Positions 27,590 to 36,772 of a stretch of DNA of 45,216 nt are shown piece by piece. Both the position numbers and the translations under genes were made by a program. The notes under the pieces were generated by a model. It was not told where the DNA came from. It did no database searches and worked only from the letters and a program-made list of their open reading frames with translations. Origin of the DNA: Rhodospirillaceae bacterium Spongia-Bin9. GTDB taxonomy: Bacteria > Pseudomonadota > Alphaproteobacteria > Bin65. The stretch's first letter is position 1; every line of letters starts with the position of its first letter. The stretch lies in NCBI GenBank assembly GCA_900197615.1, contig FZLR01000015.1, positions 1 through 45,216 of the forward strand. The letters are read 5' to 3'.

Positions 27590-28785
27590 CCGGGCGAGCG
27601 GCATCCCCGCCCGGCGGCGGCGATCCGCCGGCCGGGCCGGCCAACGAACGCTTCGTTTCCCAGGCGCCGTTCGATCCGCATTCCATCGAAGCGCTGACGC
27701 CGGAGCAGGAGCGCTACTACCTGGCCGGCCAGTGGAAGCTAATGTGGTGGAAACTGCGGCGCCACAAGGTCGCGGTGTTCTGCGGCGGATTGCTGGTCTT
27801 CATGTATGTGTGCGCCATGCTGGCGGAGCTTCTGGTCCCCTACAATATGGCGGCGCGGCACACCGGCTTCATCTATGCGCCGCCGCAGGCGGTTCGGCTC
27901 TTCCACGAGGGGCGTTTTGTCGGCCCGTTTGTCTACGGCCTGAACTACAAGCTGGATCGCAATACCCTGCAGAGAACATATACGGTCGACCGTTCAAAAA
28001 TACACCGCGTCCGTTTCCTGTGCCGGGGCGATTCGTACCGTTTTTGGGGGCTGGTCTCCCTGGAAATACGCCTGTTCTGCCCCGCGAGGGATGGCACACT
28101 ATTCCTCCTCGGCACCGACCGGATGGGGCGGGACATGTTCTCCCGGCTCGTCATCGGATCGCGAATCTCGCTCACCATCGGCTTTATCGGCGTTACGATC
28201 AGCTTCCTCTTGGGCATCGTGATCGGGGGGCTCGCCGGCTACTACGGCGGCTGGGTCGATGCGATCGTCCAGCGCATCATCGAGGTGTTGCGGTCTTTCC
28301 CGGTGCTACCGCTGTGGATGGCGCTGTCCGCCGCCCTGCCGGTTACCTGGTCGCCGCTCTGGATCTATTTCGGCATTACCCTGATCCTCGGCCTGCTCGA
28401 CTGGACCGGCCTGGCGCGGGCCGTGCGGTCCAAGCTGTTCGCGTTGCGGGAGGAGGATTTCGCGACGGCCGCCCAATTGATGGGCGCCAGCCCGCGCCGG
28501 ATCATCGGCCGGCATCTGCTGCCCAGCTTCACCAGCCACCTGATCGCCTCGGCGACCCTTTCCATCCCGGCGATGATCCTGGGCGAAACGGCGCTGAGCT
28601 TTCTGGGCCTCGGCCTGAAACCGCCGATTACGAGCTGGGGCGTACTGCTGTCGGAAGCGCAGAATATCAACGTCGTGGCGCTCTATCCCTGGCTGATGCT
28701 GCCGGTGGTGCCGGTGATCGTTACCGTGCTAACTTTCAATTTCCTCGGCGACGGTCTGCGCGACGCCGCGGATCCGTACAAGTGA
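27586..28785 (+). CDS. Peptide ABC importer permease, second subunit
   Basis: 399 residues of the DppC/YejE type. An N-terminal cytoplasmic stretch of about 60 residues precedes the first helix (KVAVFCGGLLVFMYVCAML). A large periplasmic insert of about 85 residues follows before LGTDRMGRDMFSRLVIGSRISL, typical of YejE-like subunits. The EAA loop is ATAAQLMGASPRRIIGRHLLP, and ILGETALSFLGLGLKPP closes the family pattern. ATG 27586 overlaps the previous stop. It ends 16 bp before the convergent cyclase gene. Confidence 0.94.
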   Translation: MTGRAASPPGGGDPPAGPANERFVSQAPFDPHSIEALTPEQERYYLAGQWKLMWWKLRRHKVAVFCGGLLVFMYVCAMLAELLVPYNMAARHTGFIYAPPQAVRLFHEGRFVGPFVYGLNYKLDRNTLQRTYTVDRSKIHRVRFLCRGDSYRFWGLVSLEIRLFCPARDGTLFLLGTDRMGRDMFSRLVIGSRISLTIGFIGVTISFLLGIVIGGLAGYYGGWVDAIVQRIIEVLRSFPVLPLWMALSAALPVTWSPLWIYFGITLILGLLDWTGLARAVRSKLFALREEDFATAAQLMGASPRRIIGRHLLPSFTSHLIASATLSIPAMILGETALSFLGLGLKPPITSWGVLLSEAQNINVVALYPWLMLPVVPVIVTVLTFNFLGDGLRDAADPYK

Positions 28786-28801
28786 GGCGATTCGGGCGCC
28801 C

Positions 28802-30190
28802 TCAGCGAGCGGTAACGTAGGCCAGATCGACCGGCTCCGAGACATCGTCTATATCCGAAGCGACCGTTCGCTCGTATTTTAATGATGGCTCAAATTTTTG
28901 ACCGACTGCGCGGTCCAGGGTTTCTGCCGTCGTCATGATTTGCGCATTCAGGCCCTTGCCGTGCTTGTCCAGCTTGGCGGCCAGGTTCACCGGATCTCCG
29001 ATGACGGTGTATTCGAGGCGGCTCTCGTCGCCGATCGCACCGAAGACCAGCGGACCGGCAGTGACCGCGACCGCTACGCGGAGCACCGGCTTCCCTGCCG
29101 CCTGCCGCGCCTCGGCCCATCGATCCGCTGCTAAAGCAATGGCTTCCGCAGCGCGCAACGCATCGGCCGCACAAGTCGGCGACGGCACCGCGGCCCCGAA
29201 GGTCGCGAGAATGCCGTCGCCCAGGAATTTGTCGATCGATCCGCCGTTTTCCTGGATCGCGGGCACCAGCCGGGCCTGATACTCGGTCAGGATTTCGATA
29301 ACTTCGTTCGCCGGCAAGGCGGCGGCGCGGCGCGTAAAGCCTCGAATATCGGTCATCAGGATGGCGGCGTCGCGCTGTTGGCCTTCGCCGGCGTGGATCT
29401 CTTCCTTGGCCCGAGTGATCTGGTCTGCGATTTCGGGGCTGAAAAACCGCGACAGCGCCACGGCGGCGGCATGTTCTTCGGCGCCGCGCACCAGTGTCTT
29501 GCGCGCGCGCATGATCGCGACCGCCAGGATTGCCGTGACCAGCGCGATCGTGATGATCTTGTCGAATTCGGCGCCCAACAGGATCCGGTTCGCGGTCAGG
29601 TACTCGACATAGTCGCGCGTTACCGCCGCCATGCCACCGTCGTAGACGATGGCGTAGCCGATCATCGCCAGCCAGCCGACGGCGGCGGCACAGCCGGCCA
29701 GCACGACATAGCGCGAATCGAAGCGGAGCGCCCGGATCGAGATGAAGAGGAACACGTAAAGCAGCGTCGGCGCCTTCAGATAGAAGGCCGGCGGCTGGCC
29801 GTAGTCGATGTGAAACGACCAGATGATGCCCAGGAGGAGGAGCATGTCTGCCACGACGGAAAGAGCGAGGAACCAGGCCGGCAGGCTGATCCGGTAGGAC
29901 AGTGCGAGCCGCAACAGGGTGAAGAGGAAGTAGGCGAGCAGCGCCCAGCCGATCGGCCGCGCAAAAACAGCGGTTTCGTGAGTTTTGGGCGACAGCAGGA
30001 ACAGCACCCCAAGCCCGACGATCACGGAAAGCTGTATCCAGCCGATCAGCCGTTCGCTGGCGTCGCGCTGCCGATCGATTGCCTCCCGGATTCGCGGCGC
30101 AACATCGGCTTCGTCCCGGCCCCGGAGCTGCGAAACCGCTGATCCGATTGCGGCGAAACCCAGAAATGCGGGATTCTTCGGCGCGCTCAT
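28802..30190 (-). CDS. Membrane-bound class III adenylate/guanylate cyclase
   Basis: 462 residues from ATG 30190 (an ATG at 30211 is also in frame). About six helices at 50–225 form a membrane anchor, followed by a cyclase domain from about 275. The metal aspartates are present (Asp281 in MTDIRGFT, Asp325 in KFLGDGILATFG). GDPVNLAAKLDKHGKG supplies an adenine-selecting Asp and catalytic Asn; the usual Arg of N-x3-R is Lys here. Product is probably cAMP. It lies downstream of a metallo-hydrolase gene on the same strand, a possible synthesis/removal pair. Confidence 0.9.
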   Translation of the reverse strand: MSAPKNPAFLGFAAIGSAVSQLRGRDEADVAPRIREAIDRQRDASERLIGWIQLSVIVGLGVLFLLSPKTHETAVFARPIGWALLAYFLFTLLRLALSYRISLPAWFLALSVVADMLLLLGIIWSFHIDYGQPPAFYLKAPTLLYVFLFISIRALRFDSRYVVLAGCAAAVGWLAMIGYAIVYDGGMAAVTRDYVEYLTANRILLGAEFDKIITIALVTAILAVAIMRARKTLVRGAEEHAAAVALSRFFSPEIADQITRAKEEIHAGEGQQRDAAILMTDIRGFTRRAAALPANEVIEILTEYQARLVPAIQENGGSIDKFLGDGILATFGAAVPSPTCAADALRAAEAIALAADRWAEARQAAGKPVLRVAVAVTAGPLVFGAIGDESRLEYTVIGDPVNLAAKLDKHGKGLNAQIMTTAETLDRAVGQKFEPSLKYERTVASDIDDVSEPVDLAYVTAR

Positions 30191-30362
30191 GGGTTCCCGT
30201 GAATGCTGCATACGCGTTGAATCCAGTATGCCGTCAAGTTTGGATGATGGATACAATCCATGTCCGGTCCGTCCGGATCGGTCGGCGGGGCCGCCACCCC
30301 GGTCATCCTGTATGTCGCGATCGATTCCGGATCGCTTGGCCCTGTTTCGGTGCGCCGCCGCC

Positions 30363-31229
30363 TCACGGTCGCAGAACGAGTCCTTCGCGGGCGACGGTCG
30401 TCGATGCGAAGACGCTCTGCGCCCGGTCGGCGATCCGGTCCATATCGTCGTCGGTATGTTCCGGCGCATGATGGAAAATGACGTAGCGGCCAACGCCGCC
30501 ACGTTCGGCAAGCTCGGCGCCAGCCTCCCAGGTCGAATGGCCCCATCCCCTGAAAGCCGGATACTCTTCCGCCGTATAGGTGGCGTCGTAAATGAAAATG
30601 TCGGTCCCCTCAATCAGCCCGAGTATGTTGGCGTCAACCTCACCCTCGACATGCTCGGTATCCGTCACATAGCAAATCGACCGGCCGCCCCACTCGATCC
30701 GGTAGCCGGTCGCGCCGTTCGGGTGGTTGAGCGGCGCGGTACGGATCGCAACGCCTTGCTGCAGCTCGAGCGTATCGCCGGCGCGAAACTCCTCGAAGCC
30801 GATCTCCGCACCGACCGCTCCCAGCGGCACCGGGAAGATCGGCGCTTCGATCAGGCGTTGGAATACGTCGCGCAGCCTGACATCGTTGTCCCACAGATGG
30901 CCAGCGTGGATGCGCAGCCGGTTACCCGATTTGAACAGCGGAACAAAAAAGGGCATCCCAACGATGTGATCGATATGGGTGTGGGTCAGCAGAATATCGG
31001 TATCGACCGGCCCCGCAGCGTCCAGTTCCGCTCCCAGAACACGCATGCCGGTGCCGGCGTCGAAAATGAACAGATGGCCGGCGCAGCGCACCTCAAGGCA
31101 CGAAGTGTTACCGCCATAGCGGGCGTAGTCTATGCCGGGACAGGCGACCGTGCCGCGGACACCCCGGAAGCGGACGAAAAAGTCCTCGCTGAGTGCCGTG
31201 CTGGCGTGTGTCGTGCTGGCGGCGGTCAT
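30363..31229 (-). CDS. Metallo-beta-lactamase-fold hydrolase
   Basis: 288 residues. The metal motif THTHIDHI gives His83, His85, Asp87 and His88; further ligands are likely in LNHPNGATGYR, CYVTDTEHVEG and FHHAPEHTDDD. The open RFRGVRGTVACPG N-terminus and YGGNTSCLEV are typical of RNase Z / phosphodiesterase-like members. The substrate is not known; placement upstream of a class III cyclase suggests a cyclic-nucleotide phosphodiesterase, but this is inference. 172 bp separate it from the cyclase start, so separate promoters are possible. Confidence 0.87.
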   Translation of the reverse strand: MTAASTTHASTALSEDFFVRFRGVRGTVACPGIDYARYGGNTSCLEVRCAGHLFIFDAGTGMRVLGAELDAAGPVDTDILLTHTHIDHIVGMPFFVPLFKSGNRLRIHAGHLWDNDVRLRDVFQRLIEAPIFPVPLGAVGAEIGFEEFRAGDTLELQQGVAIRTAPLNHPNGATGYRIEWGGRSICYVTDTEHVEGEVDANILGLIEGTDIFIYDATYTAEEYPAFRGWGHSTWEAGAELAERGGVGRYVIFHHAPEHTDDDMDRIADRAQSVFASTTVAREGLVLRP

Positions 31230-31276
31230 CGCGGCGGGCGGGTTACTCCGGGCCGGCGGCGGTTACGGCCGGCCGG

Positions 31277-31981
31277 TTAAGGCGCCAGCCGGTAACCGCC
31301 CGGCTCCGTCACCAGAATTTCGGCCTGGCTCGGATTTTTCTCGATCTTCTGGCGCAGCCGGTACACATGGGTCTCCAGTGTATGGGTCGTGACGTTGGCG
31401 TTGTAGCCCCAGACATCGGTCAGCAGCGTTTCGCGCGAGACGGTTTCGCCGTTCGCGCGGTAGAGGAACTTGAGGATCGCCGTTTCCTTTTCGGTCAGCC
31501 GGACCTTCTGTCCCGTCTCGTCGGCGACGAGCAGTTTCATCGCTGGCCGAAAGGTGTAGTGACCGATGGTAAAGACCGCGTCCTCGCTCGCCTCGTGCTG
31601 CCGAACGTGGGCGCGGAGCCGGGCGAGCAGCACGCCGAGCCGGAACGGTTTGGTGACATAGTCGTTGGCGCCGGCGTCCAGGCCTAGGATGGCGTCGGCG
31701 TCGCTATCGGCACCGGTCAACATGATGATTGGCGCCTTGACCCCGTTCCGCCGCAGCAGGCGGCATAGTTCCCGACCGTCCATGTCCGGCAGGCGGACGT
31801 CCAGCAGCACCGCATCGTAGCGCGCTTCCTTGACCTTGTTCAGCGCGTCCGCCGCGGTTATCGCAACATCCGTCGCAAATTCTTCGTGCAACCGGAACTG
31901 TTCGACCAGCGATTCCCGAAAATCGGTATCGTCGTCGACCAGAAGGAGTTGCTTTCCGGGGCCGGGCGGGCGTTTGTTCAC
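31277..31981 (-). CDS. OmpR-family response regulator (orphan)
   Basis: 234 residues from GTG 31981 (a TTG at 31996 would add five residues). Receiver domain: acidic pocket LLLVDDDTD, phosphorylated Asp61 in LLDVRLPDMDG, Lys111 in VTKPFR. C-terminal winged helix: RLTEKETAILKFLYRANGETVSRETLLTDVWGY, then THTLETHVYRLRQKIE, with the GGYRL end. No histidine kinase gene lies nearby, so the partner is elsewhere. It may control neighbouring genes; targets are unknown. Confidence 0.93.
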   Translation of the reverse strand: MNKRPPGPGKQLLLVDDDTDFRESLVEQFRLHEEFATDVAITAADALNKVKEARYDAVLLDVRLPDMDGRELCRLLRRNGVKAPIIMLTGADSDADAILGLDAGANDYVTKPFRLGVLLARLRAHVRQHEASEDAVFTIGHYTFRPAMKLLVADETGQKVRLTEKETAILKFLYRANGETVSRETLLTDVWGYNANVTTHTLETHVYRLRQKIEKNPSQAEILVTEPGGYRLAP

Positions 31982-32055
31982 TGACTGGGCCTGCAAACTT
32001 TTTCTTGAAGATAAAGCGCGGTCGGCCGCCGCCGCGCCAGCGAATATCAGCTAAC

Positions 32056-32085
32056 AAGATAGGCTCGGAACCCCCTTTAGCACAA
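32056..32085 (-). promoter_or_regulatory. Possible promoter of the response regulator gene
   Basis: On the minus strand TTGTGC (32085–32080) and TATCTT (32061–32056) are spaced by 18 bp, about 75 bp before the start codon. It is a reasonable but unproven sigma-70 match in the 143-bp gap after the YggS gene. Confidence 0.3.
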
Positions 32086-32139
32086 TCGTTTCCGGTGATG
32101 ATCCGGGCGGACTTCCAAAGGCTTTTTCTATAGGCCCCG

Positions 32140-32823
32140 CTAACCGGATTCCGGTGCGCGCGGTGCGTTTCTCGGACCGAAAATGGCAGTGCCAAGGCGA
32201 ACATAGGTCGCACCCTGTTCGATCGCGGCGGCGTAGTCGGCGCTCATGCCCATGCTGAGATGGTGCAATTCCCGATCTCGGGCCAATTTGGCCAGAAAGG
32301 CGAAATGGGGCGTCGGCTCCTGGTCGGCGGGCGGGATGCACATCAGGCCGGTCACGGCAAGGCCGAGGCTGCGGCAGTGCCGGACAAACGATGCCGTTTC
32401 GGCCGGCGCGATACCGCTTTTTTGCGGTTCTTCGCCGGTATTAACCTGGATGAAACAGTCGACCTGACGGCCTTGCCGCTCCTGTTCCCGGGCGATCGCG
32501 GCGGCGAGTTTCGGCCGGTCGACCGTTTCGATCGCATCGAAGAGGGCCACGGCGTCGGCGGTCTTGTTGGTTTGCAGATGGCCGATCAGATGCACCCGGA
32601 TATCCGGGTGCAGGGCTTTCAGCTTCGGCCATTTTCCTTGCGCTTCCTGAACCCGGTTCTCGCCGTACAGCCGATGGCCGGCGTCCAAGACGGGCCGGAT
32701 GGCCTCCGGGGACCAGGACTTCGTCACGGCGACCAGCGACGCCGCATCCTCCGGACGCCCGGCCTGTCGGCACGCTCGGCGGATCGAACCCAGAACGCGG
32801 TCGAGATTATCGCGAATATCCAT
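32140..32823 (-). CDS. YggS/PLPBP family pyridoxal-phosphate-binding protein
   Basis: 227 residues, the usual length. The PLP lysine is Lys35 in LVAVTKSWSPEAI. Further family marks: YGENRVQEAQGKW, HLIGHLQTNK, VNTGEEPQKSGI, LMCIPP, and the phosphate loop LSMGMSADYAAAIEQGATYVRLGTAIFG. These proteins have no enzyme activity known; they buffer PLP and affect amino-acid balance. Divergent from the DUF3576 gene, with a 175-bp shared upstream region. Confidence 0.95.
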   Translation of the reverse strand: MDIRDNLDRVLGSIRRACRQAGRPEDAASLVAVTKSWSPEAIRPVLDAGHRLYGENRVQEAQGKWPKLKALHPDIRVHLIGHLQTNKTADAVALFDAIETVDRPKLAAAIAREQERQGRQVDCFIQVNTGEEPQKSGIAPAETASFVRHCRSLGLAVTGLMCIPPADQEPTPHFAFLAKLARDRELHHLSMGMSADYAAAIEQGATYVRLGTAIFGPRNAPRAPESG

Positions 32824-32998
32824 CGTCCGGTTAGCTTGAAACGGCCGGCGCCATAGTCAAGCATCCGCGACCGACGCTTCGGCGCACAGGACGGCCCGCA
32901 CTTGGCCGCGGACATGAATATCGGATATATCGAATTCGCCGCTGTCCTGGAAACGGGCCGGCGGCGCAACAGATCGATCCCGTTGGAACGAGTGCGCC

Positions 32999-33508
32999 AT
33001 GAGCGAAACAGCCGGCCCGGCCGATCCGGACCATGTCTTCAGCCCGAATCCGTTATGTCTGCGCCACCGGTATCGGGCAGCTGCGATTGCGTTCCTCTGC
33101 GTCGCAGCGCTTCTCGGCGGATGTACCAAAGAGGAGACCCAGCCCGGCACTGCCGTAAACATTTTTGAGCGATTCGCGCAGGCACGGGCGGTCCGGCCCA
33201 ACCCGGACCTTTGGGTTGCAGCAGGCAACAATCTCGATTTTGCCCGCAAGAGAATGTCCGATCCGTTCGGCGGGGTGCTGGCGACGGATTGGTACCGGCC
33301 GAAGAATGTGCCCGGCGAGCGGCTGCGTGTGACCATCAATGTCGTGGGCCCGGAGCTCGAGGCGAGGAATTTGCGCATCGCCGTATTCCGACAGGTGCGA
33401 CGCGGCGGGGTCTGGCGTAACGGGCCAGTCAGCGCGTCCACTGTCGCCACCTTGCATACGAGAATTTTGCGCGCTGCCCGTCACCGCGCCGCCGCACGGG
33501 GCGCCTGA
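32999..33508 (+). CDS. DUF3576 lipoprotein
   Basis: 169 residues. A hydrophobic helix ends in a lipobox, ALLGGC (Cys about 42), preceded by an unusually long polar N-terminus, so the true start may be downstream, although no better start codon was found. DUF3576 features follow: [34 protein letters not shown] and [26 protein letters not shown]. The gene commonly precedes leuS in alphaproteobacteria, as here. The C-terminal 40 residues are Arg/Ala-rich. An outer-membrane or periplasmic role is inferred from the lipobox; function unknown. Confidence 0.85.
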   Translation: MSETAGPADPDHVFSPNPLCLRHRYRAAAIAFLCVAALLGGCTKEETQPGTAVNIFERFAQARAVRPNPDLWVAAGNNLDFARKRMSDPFGGVLATDWYRPKNVPGERLRVTINVVGPELEARNLRIAVFRQVRRGGVWRNGPVSASTVATLHTRILRAARHRAAARGA

Positions 33509-33578
33509 TCCGAGCGACGTCGCTGCGGCGCCCCGAATCAGCGCCTGCCGGAAACCGATAAACGGAGCTTCGCCACCG

Positions 33579-36164
33579 ATGGCGCGTTACAGTTTTCGAG
33601 AGGCGGAACCGAAATGGCAGAAGGCCTGGAACGAGGCTGGCTGTTTTGCAGCCGAAGTCGATCCCGGCCGGCCGAAATACTACGTAATGGAAATGTTTCC
33701 CTACCCGTCGGGCAAGATCCATATGGGTCATGTCCGCAATTATACGCTGGGGGACGCCGTGGCCCGCTACCGCCGGGCGCGCGGCTACAACGTGATCCAT
33801 CCCATGGGGTGGGATGCTTTCGGCCTGCCGGCGGAAAACGCCGCGATCGAACGCGGCGTCCATCCGGGCGACTGGACCTACGACAATATCGCGACGATGC
33901 GGCGCCAGTTGAAGCGGATGGGACTTTCGCTGAACTGGGACCGGGAAATAGCCTCCTGTCATCCGGGCTATTACGTCCATCAGCAGCACATCTTCCTGGA
34001 TTTTCTGGAAAGGGATCTCGCCTACCGCAAGGAGTTCTGGGTCAACTGGGATCCGAAGGACGGAACTGTCCTGGCCAATGAGCAGGTCATTGACGGCAAG
34101 GGTTGGCGCTCCGGTGCGGTTGTCGAGCGGCGCAGGCTCTCGCAATGGTTCTTCCGCATCACCCGTTATGCGGACGATCTGCTGGACGCGCTGAAGTCGA
34201 TGGAACGCTGGCCGGAAAAGGTCCGGACCATGCAGGAAAACTGGATCGGCCGGTCGGAAGGCGCCCGGGTCCGGTTCCCGATCGCCGGTCGGGAGGACGA
34301 GGCGCTGGAGGTCTTTACCACGCGGCCGGACACCCTGTTCGGGGCCTCATTCTGCGCGCTGGCGCCCAACCACCCCCTGAGCGAAGAGCTGGCGCGTGAC
34401 GATCCCGCGCTCCGGGCGTTCATTGCGGAATGCCAGCGCATCGGCACCAGCGAAGCTGCGATAGAGGCCGCGGAGAAATTGGGCTACCGCACTACGGTGG
34501 AGGTTGCGCACCCCTTTGTCGAGGGCATGACCCTGCCGGTCTTTGTCGCCAATTTCGTCCTGATGGAATACGGCTCGGGCGCGATATTCGGTTGTCCGGC
34601 CCACGACCAGCGCGACCTGGAATTCGCCCGAAAATACGATCTGCCGGTGCTGCCGGTCGTAGCGCCGCTCGTCGAAGGCGAGGCGCAACCCATTGAAATC
34701 GGCGATGAAGCCTATCTCCGCAAGGATAGCGGCGCCGTAGCGGTCAATTCGGAATTTCTGAACGGCCTCGATGTGCCGGCTGCCATCCGGGCGGCCATCG
34801 ACCGGCTGGAAGCCGACGGCAGCGGCGTCGGCACAATCCAGTTCCGTCTGCGCGACTGGCTGATATCCCGTCAGCGCTACTGGGGCTGCCCGATCCCGGC
34901 GATCCATTGCGATGGATGTGGAATTGTGGCGGTGCCGCGCGAGCAGCTGCCGGTGACGCTGCCCGAAGACGTGACGTTCGACAAACCCGGCAATCCGCTG
35001 GACCGCCACCCGACGTGGAAGCATGTCGATTGTCCGCAATGCGGCCGGCCGGCGCTGCGCGATACCGACACCATGGACACTTTCGTCGATTCGTCCTGGT
35101 ATTTCGCGCGCTATTGCTCGCCGCGCGAGGAAAGCGCGCCGGTCGACAAGGCGGCGACAGACTATTGGCTGCCGGTGGACCAATATATCGGCGGCGTCGA
35201 GCATGCGATCCTGCACCTGCTCTATTCGCGCTTCTATGTCCGCGCCATGTCGGACACCGGATCGCTGAGCGGGCTCGAGGAGCCATTTGCCGGGCTCTAC
35301 ACCCAGGGCATGGTCTGCCACGAAACCTACCGCGACAAGGCGGGCAACTGGCTGTATCCGGACCAGGTCGTCAAGGACGGCGATGCGGCGCGCCTCATCG
35401 ACACGGGTGAGCCGGCGATGATCGGCCGGTCCGAATCGATGAGCAAGTCGAAGCGGAATACCGTCGATCCGGAGGCGATCATCGAGACCTACGGGGCCGA
35501 TACCGCGCGCCTCTTCATGCTGTCGGACACTCCGCCCGACCGGGACATGGACTGGACCGAGGCCGGCATCGACGGCGCGTGGCGCTATGTGAACCGGCTT
35601 TTCCGGATGGTCGTCGATCCGCCCGTCGCGACGCCGGCGCCCGGCACGCCGCCGCCGGCCGCCTGGAGCGATGCCGCGCTGGCGCTGCGCCGGGCGACGC
35701 ATAGAACCATCGCCGGAGTCTCGGAGGATTTCGAGCGGTTTCATTTCAACCGGGCGGTCGCCCGGATCCGCGAATTGACCAACACGCTGGCCGAAACCGA
35801 AGCGGCCGATGCCGCCGACATCGCCTGGGCAATGCGCGAAGGGTTGGAAACTGCGGTTCGTTTGATTGCACCCATGACCCCGCATGTCGGGGAAGAATTG
35901 TGGCGAGCTTTGGGCCATGAGAGTCTGCTGGCCGCTGTGTCCTGGCCCGATTGCGACCCGGCGCTCACGGTCGACGACACGGTCACCATCGCGGTCCAGG
36001 TCAAAGGCAAGCTGCGCGGCACGATCGATCAGCCGGCCGGCGCCGACCGGATGTCGGTCGAGGCGGCCGCGCTGGCGTTGCCGGCGGTCGCCCGCCAGGT
36101 CGCAGGGCGGGACATTCGCAAGATCGTCGTTGTGCCGGACAGGATTGTGAATATCGTGGTCTGA
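33579..36164 (+). CDS. leuS: Leucyl-tRNA synthetase
   Basis: 861 residues, normal for bacterial LeuRS. The class I HIGH motif appears as HMGH in [14 protein letters not shown], the editing domain follows ([21 protein letters not shown]), then [11 protein letters not shown], and the second motif is SMSKSKRN: its first Lys of KMSKS is Ser, while the second, catalytic Lys is kept. The C-terminal [11 protein letters not shown] is also typical. It charges tRNA-Leu and edits non-leucine products. CGGAG precedes the ATG. The frame is open upstream to 33339 but there it overlaps DUF3576. Confidence 0.97.
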   Translation: MARYSFREAEPKWQKAWNEAGCFAAEVDPGRPKYYVMEMFPYPSGKIHMGHVRNYTLGDAVARYRRARGYNVIHPMGWDAFGLPAENAAIERGVHPGDWTYDNIATMRRQLKRMGLSLNWDREIASCHPGYYVHQQHIFLDFLERDLAYRKEFWVNWDPKDGTVLANEQVIDGKGWRSGAVVERRRLSQWFFRITRYADDLLDALKSMERWPEKVRTMQENWIGRSEGARVRFPIAGREDEALEVFTTRPDTLFGASFCALAPNHPLSEELARDDPALRAFIAECQRIGTSEAAIEAAEKLGYRTTVEVAHPFVEGMTLPVFVANFVLMEYGSGAIFGCPAHDQRDLEFARKYDLPVLPVVAPLVEGEAQPIEIGDEAYLRKDSGAVAVNSEFLNGLDVPAAIRAAIDRLEADGSGVGTIQFRLRDWLISRQRYWGCPIPAIHCDGCGIVAVPREQLPVTLPEDVTFDKPGNPLDRHPTWKHVDCPQCGRPALRDTDTMDTFVDSSWYFARYCSPREESAPVDKAATDYWLPVDQYIGGVEHAILHLLYSRFYVRAMSDTGSLSGLEEPFAGLYTQGMVCHETYRDKAGNWLYPDQVVKDGDAARLIDTGEPAMIGRSESMSKSKRNTVDPEAIIETYGADTARLFMLSDTPPDRDMDWTEAGIDGAWRYVNRLFRMVVDPPVATPAPGTPPPAAWSDAALALRRATHRTIAGVSEDFERFHFNRAVARIRELTNTLAETEAADAADIAWAMREGLETAVRLIAPMTPHVGEELWRALGHESLLAAVSWPDCDPALTVDDTVTIAVQVKGKLRGTIDQPAGADRMSVEAAALALPAVARQVAGRDIRKIVVVPDRIVNIVV

Positions 36165-36209
36165 CGCCCGGGCGAGGACTTTGTCCGGACTGTCGACGCC
36201 AAACAGGGA

Positions 36210-36752
36210 ATGGGTGAGACGATTTTGGGGATAGCGCGCAGCTTCGCCGCCGGCATCGTTGTAGTTCTGGCGTTCGGTGTGTCGGGATGCGGATTCCGTC
36301 CGTTGTATGCCGACAGGTCGGCGGGCAGCGTCGCCGGGGTTGTCGCGACGATACGCGTTGCGCCGATTCGAGACCGGAAGGGACAGGTGTTGCGCAACGA
36401 GTTGATCGACCGCCTGAATCCTTCGGGGGAGCCCGCCGACCCACGCTATTCCCTGGAAGTGCGCCTTGCGGTCGCCAAACATGAGCTGGGCATTCGCAAG
36501 GACGAAACGGCGACCCGGACGACCATGCGCTTTCGGTCGACCTTCCGGCTGCGCGACACCGATTCCGGCGCCATCGTCTATGCCAGCCGGGCGGCGGCCA
36601 TCACCTCCTACAACATCGTCGACAGCGAATATGCCACGATCGCTTCGGAACGTGCGGCGCGTCGGCGCGGGCTGATCCTGGTTGCGGATAGCATCGCAAT
36701 GCGGCTGGCGGCCTATTTCAACCGACTTCGGTCGCTGCGCCGGCAAAATTAG
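36210..36752 (+). CDS. lptE: LPS-assembly lipoprotein LptE
   Basis: 180 residues. Signal peptide with lipobox FGVSGCGFRPLY; the CGFRPLY start after the lipid cysteine is the hallmark of alphaproteobacterial LptE. It then shows IRVAPIRDRKGQVLRNELIDRLNP and a late region TSYNIVDSEYATIASERAARRRGL typical of the family. It plugs and supports LptD, the outer-membrane LPS translocon. leuS–lptE–holA is a conserved order, so the assignment is firm despite low sequence conservation of the family. Confidence 0.93.
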   Translation: MGETILGIARSFAAGIVVVLAFGVSGCGFRPLYADRSAGSVAGVVATIRVAPIRDRKGQVLRNELIDRLNPSGEPADPRYSLEVRLAVAKHELGIRKDETATRTTMRFRSTFRLRDTDSGAIVYASRAAAITSYNIVDSEYATIASERAARRRGLILVADSIAMRLAAYFNRLRSLRRQN

Positions 36753-36772
36753 CGATCGGCGGAGCGGCGGAT

